Origin: an uncultured Pelagibacteraceae bacterium
GTDB taxonomy: Bacteria > Pseudomonadota > Alphaproteobacteria > Pelagibacterales > AG-422-B15
Reading direction: 5' to 3'
NCBI GenBank assembly: GCA_902518955.1
Contig: CABYIR010000001.1
Location: 62,001 to 126,000 of the forward strand
Length of the DNA: 64,000 nucleotides
Below are positions 51,590 to 61,411 of the stretch, in pieces; the first letter of the stretch is position 1; each line of letters begins with the position of its first letter. The notes beneath the pieces are model-generated. The model was not told the DNA's origin. It saw only the letters and a list, made by a program, of their open reading frames with translations, and did no database searches. The position numbers were made by a program, and so were the translations under genes.

Positions 51590-53912
51590 TTCCAAGGTAT
51601 TTTGAAGCTCTTTCTAAGATTTGAGGTTTTGCAATTGAAAGAGGATTTGATGTAACTTCAGGGTCTGAAGAATCTCCTTTCATTTCGAATTCAAAAGCAA
51701 ACAATCCTTCACCCTCATCACCGATCAATAAATCTCCGATTATAGGAACTTTTTTTAAAAGCATATTTATTAAATGGATGGGACTAATTTCACCTTCAAA
51801 ATTTAAACTCTTATTTTTTCTATTAATATTTCCTTCCATCACAAGTCCTATGCTGTCACTCACACCAAACATTTCAATTTTTGAAAAAGAGTCAGAATCT
51901 TCAAAGTAAGTCACTTCACCATTTAAAAAACTAATGCCCTCTTCATTTTCTATTAAATTAGAAATTCCTGATAAAGATGGAAGTGTTAAGAGTTTAAGTG
52001 CGGCAGGCGTATTAATTAGAGTAAATTCATTTAATTTTATTTCATTAAATGATCTCTCTGAGTATGACTCCCTTATAGAATTAATATTCACATCACCTTT
52101 ACTTAAAATTTTTTTAAATGGATGATTTTCACCAATAAATGAAATTATATCTGTTGATTTAATAAGACTTGTATCCGTTTTTTCATCTTTTTCTCTTAAG
52201 TAATATAGATCATGTCCATTTGAAACCGCCTGCCCTTTTGCTCGAAGTTTCTCTCGTTTCTGATTAATTGTCATTTCAAAGTTATTTACTGATACAGCCC
52301 CTTCTAAAATTGCGGTATTTACATCTATTTCATAATTTTCCTCATCAAAGAAAAATTTAGTTTTCTTCTTTCTCTCTACTTTTAATGCAGAAAGGTCAAT
52401 TAAATCACCTGTAACTTTTCCATTAAAAACTCGCTTGTATATGTTGCCCGATAAAGTTAAATTCATATTGCTAAAATTATTTAATAATAATTCTGAGACA
52501 ATTATATTTCTATCCTTTGTTACTTCTATATCACTATTTATATAAATATTATCGCTACTTGTTAATTTAACCTTGAGGGTTTCATCCATCTCTGCATCAA
52601 AGAATAGTTCTAAATTCTCACTTTTTGATTTTGTGAAATTAAATGGACGATAGAATATATCTAAATTATCTAATAAAATTTTTCCCGATGATTTAAATTT
52701 TTTAAAAGATAAATCTTCGATATTAAGATCAAAAATGATCTTAGCAAGCCCAAAGATTTTAGATGGGTTATTTTTTGAATTAGATTTTAAATTAATGTTA
52801 ATGTTATTTTCGGCTGTAATTTTTAAATCAGAAACTGACTCAATGAATGGTTTTTCAAAATAATTTGAAGCCTTAAAACTAAAATTCAGATCTTTTGTCT
52901 CTACTGGATTATTCTTTAGCATTCTCTTAAATGAATGAAAGGATTGATTATCTGTGTTTATATCCACAGAATCAAATAATCTAGATAATTTATACGATCC
53001 ATTAGTTTTAATATTAAAATTTGCTATATTTAATTTTTTATTCAATATTATCTGAGATCCATTCAAGTTGAGATCTCCATTCATGAATAAATTAAAATGA
53101 ATCTTATTGTACTTTTCTGATAGTGAAGCCTCAAGATTTACAGCAGCAACACCAAGATTGCCTCCAAATCCAATAGCTTCTCCAAATTTCATTGTTTGCG
53201 CTAAATCAGGCATTAAATATCCAAAGTTGATTATGCCTGATAAACTTATTATTAAATTATTCTGTGAATATCCTTTGCTCAAATCTATTTCATCTTCCAT
53301 AGCAATATATGTCCAGCTTTCAAGTGACTCAAGTTCACTTGGAAGGCGAAAATGCGAAATTAGCTTTAAGTTTTGATTTAAGGATTTAATATCGACCTTA
53401 ATTTCTAAAGTATCATTAATAAAAATTTTATTTTTATTTTTAATGATTAAATTTGAAGTATTGACTAAATATAAATCGGGTCCAAGTATTTTATGAAAAA
53501 TAATCTCATGATTGCCATCATTTGAATCAATATTGAAATTAAAATCATATTTATAATTATTTGAAAAATCTACAGTAGTTTCAATAGTTAAATTTAATTC
53601 TGTGAAAAGTAATTCTTTAAACTTGAAATCAATTATAGAGCTGTCAACACTAATTATATTTTGGAAAAAATTTGATTTGAGATCAATCTTATCAATCTCT
53701 AAATAAATACCTTTCTCTTTATTATATTTTAGATTGATGCCACTGATACTTTCTACATCAATCTCAGTATTAATTTCAAATCTTTCTATTATTTGCTGTT
53801 TAAAAGAGTTAAGCGGCAGGCCCTTGTTAGAAAGTAAATAAAAGCTATATGAAGATAATAAAATAAAAATTAATAAAAATATTAAGAGTAAATATTTAAT
53901 TGTTTTATTCAT
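51579..53912 (-). CDS. Large AsmA/YhdP-like (DUF3971-type) envelope protein
   Basis: The 777-residue product has an N-terminal membrane anchor (YLLLIFLLIFILLSSYSFYLL) and a long, beta-rich repetitive periplasmic region with many FxxKIxxD strands. The C-terminal part matches AsmA-like/YhdP proteins: NTPAALKLLTLPSLSGISN, IEMFGVSDSIGLVMEGNIN and KKVPIIGDLLIGDEGEGLF. Such proteins span the periplasm as lipid-transport bridges to the outer membrane. It is 2 bases downstream of prfB, which may share its transcript. The family is likely; the exact subgroup is uncertain. Confidence 0.85.
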   Translation of the reverse strand: MNKTIKYLLLIFLLIFILLSSYSFYLLSNKGLPLNSFKQQIIERFEINTEIDVESISGINLKYNKEKGIYLEIDKIDLKSNFFQNIISVDSSIIDFKFKELLFTELNLTIETTVDFSNNYKYDFNFNIDSNDGNHEIIFHKILGPDLYLVNTSNLIIKNKNKIFINDTLEIKVDIKSLNQNLKLISHFRLPSELESLESWTYIAMEDEIDLSKGYSQNNLIISLSGIINFGYLMPDLAQTMKFGEAIGFGGNLGVAAVNLEASLSEKYNKIHFNLFMNGDLNLNGSQIILNKKLNIANFNIKTNGSYKLSRLFDSVDINTDNQSFHSFKRMLKNNPVETKDLNFSFKASNYFEKPFIESVSDLKITAENNININLKSNSKNNPSKIFGLAKIIFDLNIEDLSFKKFKSSGKILLDNLDIFYRPFNFTKSKSENLELFFDAEMDETLKVKLTSSDNIYINSDIEVTKDRNIIVSELLLNNFSNMNLTLSGNIYKRVFNGKVTGDLIDLSALKVERKKKTKFFFDEENYEIDVNTAILEGAVSVNNFEMTINQKREKLRAKGQAVSNGHDLYYLREKDEKTDTSLIKSTDIISFIGENHPFKKILSKGDVNINSIRESYSERSFNEIKLNEFTLINTPAALKLLTLPSLSGISNLIENEEGISFLNGEVTYFEDSDSFSKIEMFGVSDSIGLVMEGNINRKNKSLNFEGEISPIHLINMLLKKVPIIGDLLIGDEGEGLFAFEFEMKGDSSDPEVTSNPLSIAKPQILERASKYLGTIE

Positions 53913-53914
53913 AT

Positions 53915-55004
53915 TTATTTTTTAAAATTTGACTTTATAAGCTTATCGATATCTCCATCAAGAACTGCGTCAGGATCGGGATCTTCGAAGTTACTTCTTA
54001 AATCTTTTACCATACGATATGGATGAAGAACATAAGATCTTATTTGATTGCCCCACCCGATCTCTGTTTTCTGATCTTCACTGGCTTTTCTCTCATCTTC
54101 TATTTTTTTTATCTCAAGCTCATATAATTTAGATTTTAGCAGATTCATTGCTGTTGCTTTATTTTTGTGCTGAGATCTTTCATTTTGACATTGAACTACA
54201 ATATTGGATGGTAAGTGAGTAATTCTTACTGCACTATCGGTTGTATTAACATGCTGCCCTCCTGCACCCGATGCTCTAAATGTATCGATACGTAAGTCTT
54301 TATCTAAAATTTCTATTTGAACATCGTCATCAACATGAGGGGAAATCCAAACACTTGAAAAACTTGTATGACGCCTTGAATTTGAATCAAACGGCGAGAT
54401 TCTTACAAGTCTATGTATACCAGACTCTTTTTTTAGGTATCCAAATGCATAATTACCTTCAATTAAAGCAGTGCAAGATTTAATACCAGCTTCATCACCT
54501 AATGCTTCATGAATTAATTTAAACTTAAAATTATTTTTTTCTGCCCATCTTAAATACATTCTTATTAGCATCTGTGCCCAATCTTGACTTTCAGTTCCTC
54601 CAGCACCTGCATGAATTTCTAAATAACAACTCTTAGCGTCTGCCTTGCCGTTAAATTGTAATTTAAATTCTTCATCCTCGAGAATGAAAATTAATTCATT
54701 AATTTCAATCTTACATGAGTTGAGAACTTCAGCATTATTTTCGCTTACAGCTAATTCGAACAATTCTTTAATATCAGCATATCTATTTTCAAATTCACTA
54801 ATTTTTTTGAAATTTCCCTCTAACTCGGACAATTGTTGCATCACTTTTTTTGCATGATCTGTATTAGACCAGAAATTGTCTTTTTCGCTTTTAAGTTTTA
54901 ATTCTTTAATTTGATTTTCAGAATCTTTAGTGTCAAAGGTGCCTCCTGATAATATCTATTTTATCGGAAGCAAGGGTTAATAAGTTTTTAATTTCTGTAG
55001 ACAT
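53915..55004 (-). CDS. prfB: Peptide chain release factor 2 with programmed +1 frameshift
   Basis: The gene is read in two frames: 55004 to 54933 encodes 23 codons then TGA, and the ribosome shifts +1 (skipping 54935) to read on to 53915. The joined protein is about 362 residues, normal for RF2. The zero frame ends MSTEIKNLLTL...IIRRHL; the next frame continues DTKDSENQ. It contains the SPF anticodon-like motif and RASGAGGQHVNTT with the GGQ catalytic loop. It recognises UGA and UAA. It is 4 bases after mrcA. The full start at 55004 has no obvious Shine-Dalgarno. Confidence 0.97.
54933..54947 (-). promoter_or_regulatory. prfB programmed frameshift signal
   Basis: On the minus strand AGGAGG (54947-54942) is followed by CAC, CTT and an in-frame TGA (54935-54933) with C after it. 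This is the classic RF2 autoregulatory site: the internal Shine-Dalgarno 3 bases before the slippery CTT and a slow UGA promote +1 shifting when RF2 is scarce. The signal is seen directly. Confidence 0.97.
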
Positions 55005-55008
55005 GTGA

Positions 55009-57435
55009 TTAATAAATTACAAATTCGTCGCTATCTCCTATTTCATCGATTTGAATAATTTGAAATCCATCTTTACCAACTAGCGTTTTTTTATTGGTCA
55101 ATAATTTATCATTTTTTCGATAAGCTTCATAGATAGTTTTACTATTAATTTCATTGGATTTGATTTCTCCAGTATCAATATCTGTTCTAATCAACTCTAT
55201 ACCTTGAGGAATTTTAAATGGCATATTTTTTTTATCTATATAATAATTTGAAATAAATTCTTTGAAAATTGGAACCGCTATTGAGGATCCAGTTTCAGTC
55301 TTTCCTAAGCTTGATGGCTTATCAAAACCAGCATAGACTCCCACTATTATATCTGATGTAAATCCTATAAACCATGCATCAGTATTACTGTTAGTCGTTC
55401 CTGTTTTGCCAGCTATCTCTATTCCATTAATTTTAGTTTTTCGTCCAGTTCCTCTTTCTACTGCTCCTTGAAGCATTGAAACAATTTGAAAACTTTCAAC
55501 AGAATCATAAATTTGTTTAAATGAACTTTTAAATTCTGGATTTGGTAATTCAGACAAAAAAGGTTGTTGACACAATTCACATTCACCAAAATTAAATTTA
55601 TAGACATTTTTTCCTCTTCTATCTTGTATTCTATCGATCATTACAGGTTCAACCTTTAATCCTCCATTAGCAAATGATGAATAAGCAGATGTTAAATTGA
55701 GCAATGTTGTTTCACCTGCACCCAATGACATTGATAACACTTCTGGCATATTATCCATAATTCCTGATCTGCCAGCAATCTCACTGACTTTGTTCATGCC
55801 TAAGTATTGAGCGATTCTTATTGTCATTAAGTTTCTTGAATTCTCAATTCCTTTACGCAAAGGTGTTGGTCCGTAAAACTTCTTTCCATAATTTTCTGGT
55901 TTCCACTTGCCAAGTTTTTCACCTTGATCAACTACAAATGGAGCATCTAAGATTAATGAATTTGGTTTGAGTCCATTTTCTAGAGCTGATAGATAAACAA
56001 ATGGTTTGAAAGCCGATCCTGGTTGACGTTTTGCTTGAGAGGCCCTGTTAAAATTACTCAATTTAAAATCAAAACCTCCTGATAACGCTAGCACACGACC
56101 TGAATAAGGGTCCATTACAACAATTGCGCCGTTTATTTTTGGAATCTGATCTAGTGTGATGCGATTATTTTTATCTATGGAGATATAAATAATATCATTA
56201 ATTCTAAAAACTTCATTGGGATTATTTATCTTAGGACCAATGTAATAATCTGAGATATATTTCCTAGCCCACTTATAATCATCAATTGATAGAATTGCGT
56301 CATCATTAGGAAATTTTAATTTTGAATTATCTATTTCAATAATAACATCTGTTCCTGCAAAACTCTGAACTCTTGCAAATAAATAATCCTGAGGTATTTT
56401 AAAATTGTTATTTGCATAATCTAACCAATTATCTTGGTCATAATTAGCAATTACTCCTCTGTATCCATGCCTTTTGTCGTAGCTTCTTAGACCTTTTTGA
56501 AGAGATTTGATTGCTATTGACTGAGATTCAGTATCTAAAGAAGTTCTTATCGATAATCCTCCTCCATAAAGATCAGTTTCATCAAATAAATCTATAACTC
56601 TTCTTCTAATTTCTTCTAAATAGTAATCAGATGTAAATTTTGACGCGTATCTTTTTATATTATGCTCAATTGGTTTTTGAACTTCTAATTCATATATATC
56701 CTGCTCAATAAATTCATTTTTCAACATCCTTGCCAAAACCCAATTTCTTCTATTGAAAGCTGTTTCATAATTCCTAACAGGATGATAATTATTAGGAGCT
56801 TTGGGAAGAGCTGCAAGATAAGCAGAGTCAGAAATACTTAAATCATGTAAATTTTTTGAAAAATATCTATTTGATGCTGCTCCTACTCCATACGCTCCTG
56901 ACCCAAGATAAATTTGATTTAAATATAATTCTAAAATTCTATTTTTCTCAAGAGTGCTTTCAATCTTTATGGCCAGCAAGGCTTCTTTAATTTTTCTCGA
57001 TAGCGCAAGTTCATCACTGAAAAAAAAGTTTTTTGCAACTTGCTGGGTTATTGTTGATGCTCCTTGTGGTCTTTTGTTGGTAAATATATTAGCGGTATTA
57101 TTAATTGCCGCTCGTAAGATTCCCATCAAATCAACTCCATAATGAGTATAAAAATTTTTATCTTCAGCTGCAATAAAAGCTAATTTTACATTTTCTGGAA
57201 TATCTTCAATTGGAATAAATATTCTATACTCTCTTGAAAATTCTCTTATTAATTTTCCATCTGCAGCATGAACTCGAGACATTACATTAGGTTTATAGTT
57301 TTCTAAACTCTCATAATTAGGAAGAAGATTCAAAAAATAAATGATCGTCCCGGTAATACATATTGCTAGGAATATGGATGAATATATTGCTACTTTTAAT
57401 AACTTAATAATCATTTTAAAAAAATTCTCATACAA
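55009..57435 (-). CDS. mrcA: Penicillin-binding protein 1A (bifunctional transglycosylase/transpeptidase)
   Basis: The 808-residue class A PBP has an N-terminal membrane anchor, then a transglycosylase domain (FIAAEDKNFYTHYGVD, GASTITQQVAKNFF). The transpeptidase domain has the nucleophile SAFK in QPGSAFKPF, an SxN motif (SRN), and KTGTT in IAGKTGTTNSNTD. It makes and cross-links peptidoglycan at the inner membrane. An internal ATG at 57414 (MIIKLL) is an alternative start. It is upstream of prfB by 4 bases, the usual alphaproteobacterial order, and divergent from rne. Confidence 0.96.
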   Translation of the reverse strand: MYENFFKMIIKLLKVAIYSSIFLAICITGTIIYFLNLLPNYESLENYKPNVMSRVHAADGKLIREFSREYRIFIPIEDIPENVKLAFIAAEDKNFYTHYGVDLMGILRAAINNTANIFTNKRPQGASTITQQVAKNFFFSDELALSRKIKEALLAIKIESTLEKNRILELYLNQIYLGSGAYGVGAASNRYFSKNLHDLSISDSAYLAALPKAPNNYHPVRNYETAFNRRNWVLARMLKNEFIEQDIYELEVQKPIEHNIKRYASKFTSDYYLEEIRRRVIDLFDETDLYGGGLSIRTSLDTESQSIAIKSLQKGLRSYDKRHGYRGVIANYDQDNWLDYANNNFKIPQDYLFARVQSFAGTDVIIEIDNSKLKFPNDDAILSIDDYKWARKYISDYYIGPKINNPNEVFRINDIIYISIDKNNRITLDQIPKINGAIVVMDPYSGRVLALSGGFDFKLSNFNRASQAKRQPGSAFKPFVYLSALENGLKPNSLILDAPFVVDQGEKLGKWKPENYGKKFYGPTPLRKGIENSRNLMTIRIAQYLGMNKVSEIAGRSGIMDNMPEVLSMSLGAGETTLLNLTSAYSSFANGGLKVEPVMIDRIQDRRGKNVYKFNFGECELCQQPFLSELPNPEFKSSFKQIYDSVESFQIVSMLQGAVERGTGRKTKINGIEIAGKTGTTNSNTDAWFIGFTSDIIVGVYAGFDKPSSLGKTETGSSIAVPIFKEFISNYYIDKKNMPFKIPQGIELIRTDIDTGEIKSNEINSKTIYEAYRKNDKLLTNKKTLVGKDGFQIIQIDEIGDSDEFVIY

Positions 57436-57512
57436 TTATGGCCTGTATGTGTTGAATACATGGAAAAAAGCCTAGTTTTTCAAACATTCTGATCAACATT
57501 ATTTTTAAGTTA

Positions 57513-57540
57513 TTGATATCTCACGTAATACGTATATAAA
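57513..57540 (+). promoter_or_regulatory. Candidate rne promoter
   Basis: TTGATA (57513-57518) and TATAAA (57535-57540) are spaced by 16 bases. Transcription from about 57547 would give a leader of about 105 bases before the rne ATG. It is the best-spaced match in the 217-base mrcA-rne gap, still in AT-rich DNA. Confidence 0.45.
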
Positions 57541-57615
57541 AAAAATATCATATTCGTTTAAAAAAAACACCAAAAGCAATGATTAAAATTTATAAACAGA
57601 AATATTCGCATTCTG

Positions 57616-57632
57616 GAGAGCTGAGTGCTCTC
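57616..57632 (+). promoter_or_regulatory. Stem-loop in the rne leader
   Basis: GAGAGC (57616-57621) pairs perfectly with GCTCTC (57627-57632) across TGAGT, ending 20 bases before the rne start. RNase E genes of other bacteria are autoregulated through leader hairpins; here that is inferred. The hairpin is GC-rich for its surroundings and has no U-tract, so it is not a terminator. Confidence 0.6.
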
Positions 57633-57652
57633 ATTTTGAAAGGTTTAAAAAA

Positions 57653-59617
57653 ATGTCAGCTCAACTACTTATTGATGGATCACATAAAGATCAAGTGCAA
57701 GTTGCCCTTGTTGAAGATCAAAAAATTAGAGATTTTGAATTTGAGTCAAAATCTAAGAAGCATTTAAAAGGAAATATATATCTAGGAAAAGTTACTAGAA
57801 TAGAAGCATCATTACAGGCAGCTTTTATAGATATTGGCTTTGAAAAAAATGGCTTTTTAGCATTTGGTGAGATCCATCCAAACTATTTTCAAATTCCAGT
57901 AGCTGATAAAGAGGCTTTGATTGAAGCAGAGGCACAGGCTGAAATTGATCACGATGATGATAATGGGCTTAAAAATGAAGATAGTGAAAATAGTCTAAAT
58001 AATGAGCTAAAATCAAAAAATACAGATGAAATAGAAACATCTAAAGAAAATGATGAAACAAATTTAATATCAAACCATTTAGATATAGATAATGGCAATG
58101 AAGAGTCAATAACAACGGAGACAAAAGATGAAAATACTTCATCAAAGAAAAAAAGACTCTCAAAGCCATCACTGAGAAGAAGACTATTTAGATCGTATAA
58201 AATTCAAGAAGTTATTAAAACAGGTCAATTAATACTTGTTCAGGTAGTCAAGGAAGAAAGAGGGAATAAGGGTGCAGCTGTTACATCTTATATTTCCCTT
58301 GCTGGAAAATACTCTGTGTTAATGCCAAATTCTACTAAAACCAAAGGTATTTCTAGAAAAATATCTACTTCTGATGATCGAAATAAACTAAAAAAAATAA
58401 TAGATGATTTAAAAGTTCCAAGTGAAATGGGACTTATCATAAGAACTGCAGGTTTAAATAAAACAAAAAATGAAATTAAACGAGATTATACCTCTTTGTT
58501 TAAACTGTGGAATACGATCATTGAAGAAACTAAAAAGTCTATAGCTCCAGCACTGATACATGAAGAAGGAAATTTATTAAGACGCATAATAAGAGATATC
58601 TATACTAAAGAAATGAAAGAAATACTTGTTGAAGGAACAGAAGCCTACAAAGAGACAAAAAAATATATGTCTCAGATTATGCCCAGCTGCTCAAAATTTG
58701 TTAAATCATATAAAAATAAAAAACCTTTATTTTCAAAACACAACGTTGATAAAGAAATATCAAAGATGTTTGAATCTGAAGTAAAGCTTAAATCTGGTGG
58801 ATATATAGTCATTAATCCAACTGAGGCTTTAGTTGCAATTGACGTTAACTCTGGAAGCGCAATTAAAGAAAGAAATATTGAAAAAACTGCATTGAAAACA
58901 AACATGGAGGCCGCAGAAGAAATAGGCAAACAAATAAAGATTAGAGATTTGTCAGGCTTAATCGTAATTGATTTTATTGATATGTATGAAATGCGAAATA
59001 ACAGAAATGTAGAAAAAAAATTAAAAGAGTCAGTAAGGACTGATAGAGCTAGGATACAAGTTGGCAGAATTAGCCAATTTGGTCTACTTGAGATGTCTCG
59101 CCAAAGATTAAGACAAAGCTTTATTGAATGGAGATCATCTCTTTCAATTAACTCATCGGCATTAAAGGCAATATATTTATTAAAAAGTCATCTAAATTCA
59201 TTAGATAAAAAAATTTATAAGGCTGAAGTTGAATTAAATACATCTGTAAAACATTACATTAATGATAATTTAATTGATGACATTGACTCATTTATAAAAA
59301 ATGGCATAGAAGTAGAATTAAAAGAGAATACAAGTCTTGAAAATGATGAAATAAAAATTACTAAAAGTAATCAAAAATCTATTAAGAAAATACCAACCAG
59401 TAAAAAGAAGAAAAAGGCTAATACTACTGAGTCAACAAGGATAAAGAAAAAGAAAGATATCCAAACTAAGAAAAAAATTTCTAAGAAAGTAAAATCTTCA
59501 AAGAAAAAAGAATCTGATATTTATAGTGAACGAGCTAATACAAAGACTGATGAAATTGTGGAAATTGCTCCATTAAAAGAAATAACAAACAAAAAAAAGG
59601 GGTGGTGGTCTAAGTAA
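57653..59617 (+). CDS. rne: Ribonuclease E/G family endonuclease
   Basis: The 654-residue product has an S1 domain split by an acidic, Asn/Glu-rich insertion (about residues 95-165) typical of alphaproteobacterial RNase E. The catalytic region has Mg-binding aspartates in VAIDVNSGS and IVIDFIDMY. It ends its core with GLLEMSRQRLRQSF. The CPxC zinc-link that normally follows is missing. The C-terminus (about 555-654) is Lys-rich and disordered-looking. It is the principal mRNA-decay and rRNA/tRNA-processing endonuclease. A strong AAAGG is near the ATG. Confidence 0.95.
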   Translation: MSAQLLIDGSHKDQVQVALVEDQKIRDFEFESKSKKHLKGNIYLGKVTRIEASLQAAFIDIGFEKNGFLAFGEIHPNYFQIPVADKEALIEAEAQAEIDHDDDNGLKNEDSENSLNNELKSKNTDEIETSKENDETNLISNHLDIDNGNEESITTETKDENTSSKKKRLSKPSLRRRLFRSYKIQEVIKTGQLILVQVVKEERGNKGAAVTSYISLAGKYSVLMPNSTKTKGISRKISTSDDRNKLKKIIDDLKVPSEMGLIIRTAGLNKTKNEIKRDYTSLFKLWNTIIEETKKSIAPALIHEEGNLLRRIIRDIYTKEMKEILVEGTEAYKETKKYMSQIMPSCSKFVKSYKNKKPLFSKHNVDKEISKMFESEVKLKSGGYIVINPTEALVAIDVNSGSAIKERNIEKTALKTNMEAAEEIGKQIKIRDLSGLIVIDFIDMYEMRNNRNVEKKLKESVRTDRARIQVGRISQFGLLEMSRQRLRQSFIEWRSSLSINSSALKAIYLLKSHLNSLDKKIYKAEVELNTSVKHYINDNLIDDIDSFIKNGIEVELKENTSLENDEIKITKSNQKSIKKIPTSKKKKKANTTESTRIKKKKDIQTKKKISKKVKSSKKKESDIYSERANTKTDEIVEIAPLKEITNKKKGWWSK

Positions 59618-59627
59618 ATTAAAGATA

Positions 59628-60956
59628 ATGTTTAAAAATATTTTATATTCTATATTTATTTTACTTTTAATCAGCCAAAAATCTTTTTCGTTAGAACTCA
59701 TTAGGGATACCGAGCTCGAGTCGTTTACTAAAGATATTTTAAATAAATTAACATTTGGAACCGATATTGATCCAAAAGAGGTAAAAATACATTTTATAAA
59801 TAATAGAGATATCAATGCTTTCGTCATAAATAGCAAAGATATGTTTATTAATACTGGACTTGTAACTGCCTCCGATAATTATCTTGAATTAGTATCCGTT
59901 ATTGCTCATGAGCTGTCTCATATGACAGGATTTCATGTTTCTCGAACTAAATCTGAAATAGCAAGACTTTCTAAAAAAGCGTTACCTGTCTATATGCTTG
60001 GTATTTTTGGTGCTTTAACTGGGTCAGCTGACACAGCAATAGCATCAATGATGGTTGGGACGGCAAGTGTTGAAGGAGGATACTTATCGTACAGCAGAAC
60101 CCAAGAATCATCAGCTGATCAAGGCGCAATAAGACTAATGTGTCAAAACTCAATCAACGCGAGAGGACTTATTAGTTTTTTTGAAAAATTAGAAAATGCA
60201 GAAAATTCTCTGATCAATTTTAGCCCATACAATCAAACGCACCCCATGACTAAAGAAAGATATGAATTTGCCAAAAATTCTCTAGCTAAATATAATGGAT
60301 GTAGTTATGAAAAAGATCCTATTTTAGAAAAAAGATTTAACTTATTAAAAGCAAAATTGATCGGATATACATATCCTCCAAGAGAAGTAAAAGCTATATA
60401 CGATGAAACTAGTATTGAAGGGCGTTACGCTCTCTCAGTATCATCTCATTACAATGAATTTTCAGATAAACCAATTGTTTTATTGGAGCAGTTAATAAAT
60501 GAGGATGCAGACAATCCATTTTTTTATGAATTATTAGCAGAAATCTTATTTACAAGAAACGATTTTAAGGGCGCCATTGATAAACAAAAACTCTCTTTGA
60601 AGTATTTTGAAGGAGAAAGTGATTTATTATATATGTTGATGGGCAACTATCTCAAACATGATAAAAAACTTCGTGATGAAGCTATAAAATATATCAAATC
60701 TTCTCTTAGAATTAACAATAATAATACTTATTCATGGTTTTTACTTGCTGACTTATACTCTGATCATGATCTACCAAAAGCTCATTATGCTTCAGCTGAG
60801 CGCTATTTTCTACTTGGAGATTACCCTATGTCCTATAAATTCACAGTAAAAAGCCTAAAAGAGATTGAAAAAAATACTCCTGAATGGTATCGAGCTAATG
60901 ATTTATTGAATATAATGACAAGAAAAAAAGAAGAAGAGAAAGAATCAGAGAATTAG
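59628..60956 (+). CDS. M48 family zinc metalloprotease with C-terminal repeats (BepA-like)
   Basis: The 442-residue product has a signal peptide (1-21, ISQKSFS) and the HELSHMTGFH zinc motif (HExxH) with downstream Glu in QESSADQGAI. The C-terminal half is helical and TPR-like (FYELLAEILFTRNDFKGAID, YSWFLLADLYSDHDLPKA). BepA-type proteins are periplasmic and help outer-membrane protein assembly or degrade misassembled ones. It begins 10 bases after rne, so they may be cotranscribed. Confidence 0.92.
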   Translation: MFKNILYSIFILLLISQKSFSLELIRDTELESFTKDILNKLTFGTDIDPKEVKIHFINNRDINAFVINSKDMFINTGLVTASDNYLELVSVIAHELSHMTGFHVSRTKSEIARLSKKALPVYMLGIFGALTGSADTAIASMMVGTASVEGGYLSYSRTQESSADQGAIRLMCQNSINARGLISFFEKLENAENSLINFSPYNQTHPMTKERYEFAKNSLAKYNGCSYEKDPILEKRFNLLKAKLIGYTYPPREVKAIYDETSIEGRYALSVSSHYNEFSDKPIVLLEQLINEDADNPFFYELLAEILFTRNDFKGAIDKQKLSLKYFEGESDLLYMLMGNYLKHDKKLRDEAIKYIKSSLRINNNNTYSWFLLADLYSDHDLPKAHYASAERYFLLGDYPMSYKFTVKSLKEIEKNTPEWYRANDLLNIMTRKKEEEKESEN

Positions 60957-60962
60957 AAAGAA

Positions 60963-61400
60963 ATGATACAAAAAATTATAATAATAAACGGTCCAAACCT
61001 TAATTTACTTGGAACGAGGGAGCCTGAAATTTATGGCAGTAAAAGTCTTGAAGATTTAAGGTCTATTGTTAATTCTCATATAGAAGAAAACTTTCCTGAC
61101 TTAAGAGTAGATTTTTATCAGTCAAATAATGAGGGAGAAATTGTTAATAAAATACAAGAATCTGCAAGCTTAAATGGTATTATTATTAATGCCGGAGGTT
61201 TATCACATTCCTCAATTTCAATACTTGATGCCCTGCTCTCTACAAAAATACCAAAAATAGAAGTTCATATCTCAAATCTATTTTCTAGAGAGGAATTTCG
61301 ACAAAGTTCTTATGTAAGTAAAGGTGTAGATGGTTTTGTATGTGGCTTTGGCATCAATGGCTATTTACTTGCTATTGATGGTATTTCTAAATTAATATAA
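60963..61400 (+). CDS. aroQ: Type II 3-dehydroquinate dehydratase
   Basis: The 145-residue product has IINGPNLNLLGTREPEIYG with the catalytic Tyr, the flexible loop Arg (GTREPE), and QSNNEGEIVNKIQES. The segment INAGGLSHSSISILDAL holds the His of the active site, and EVHISNLFSREEFRQ closes the core. It catalyses the third step of the shikimate pathway. It is 6 bases after the M48 protease gene and 11 before accB. Confidence 0.96.
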   Translation: MIQKIIIINGPNLNLLGTREPEIYGSKSLEDLRSIVNSHIEENFPDLRVDFYQSNNEGEIVNKIQESASLNGIIINAGGLSHSSISILDALLSTKIPKIEVHISNLFSREEFRQSSYVSKGVDGFVCGFGINGYLLAIDGISKLI

Positions 61401-61411
61401 AACAGTGATAT

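Noticed and set aside
53915-54844. prfB read as an N-terminally truncated gene or pseudogene
   Set aside because: The upstream zero-frame ORF and frameshift signal explain the missing part.
57579-57767. 62-residue frame in the rne leader
   Set aside because: It overlaps the rne N-terminus out of frame, has no ribosome-binding site, and its first half is the hairpin; not supported as a gene.
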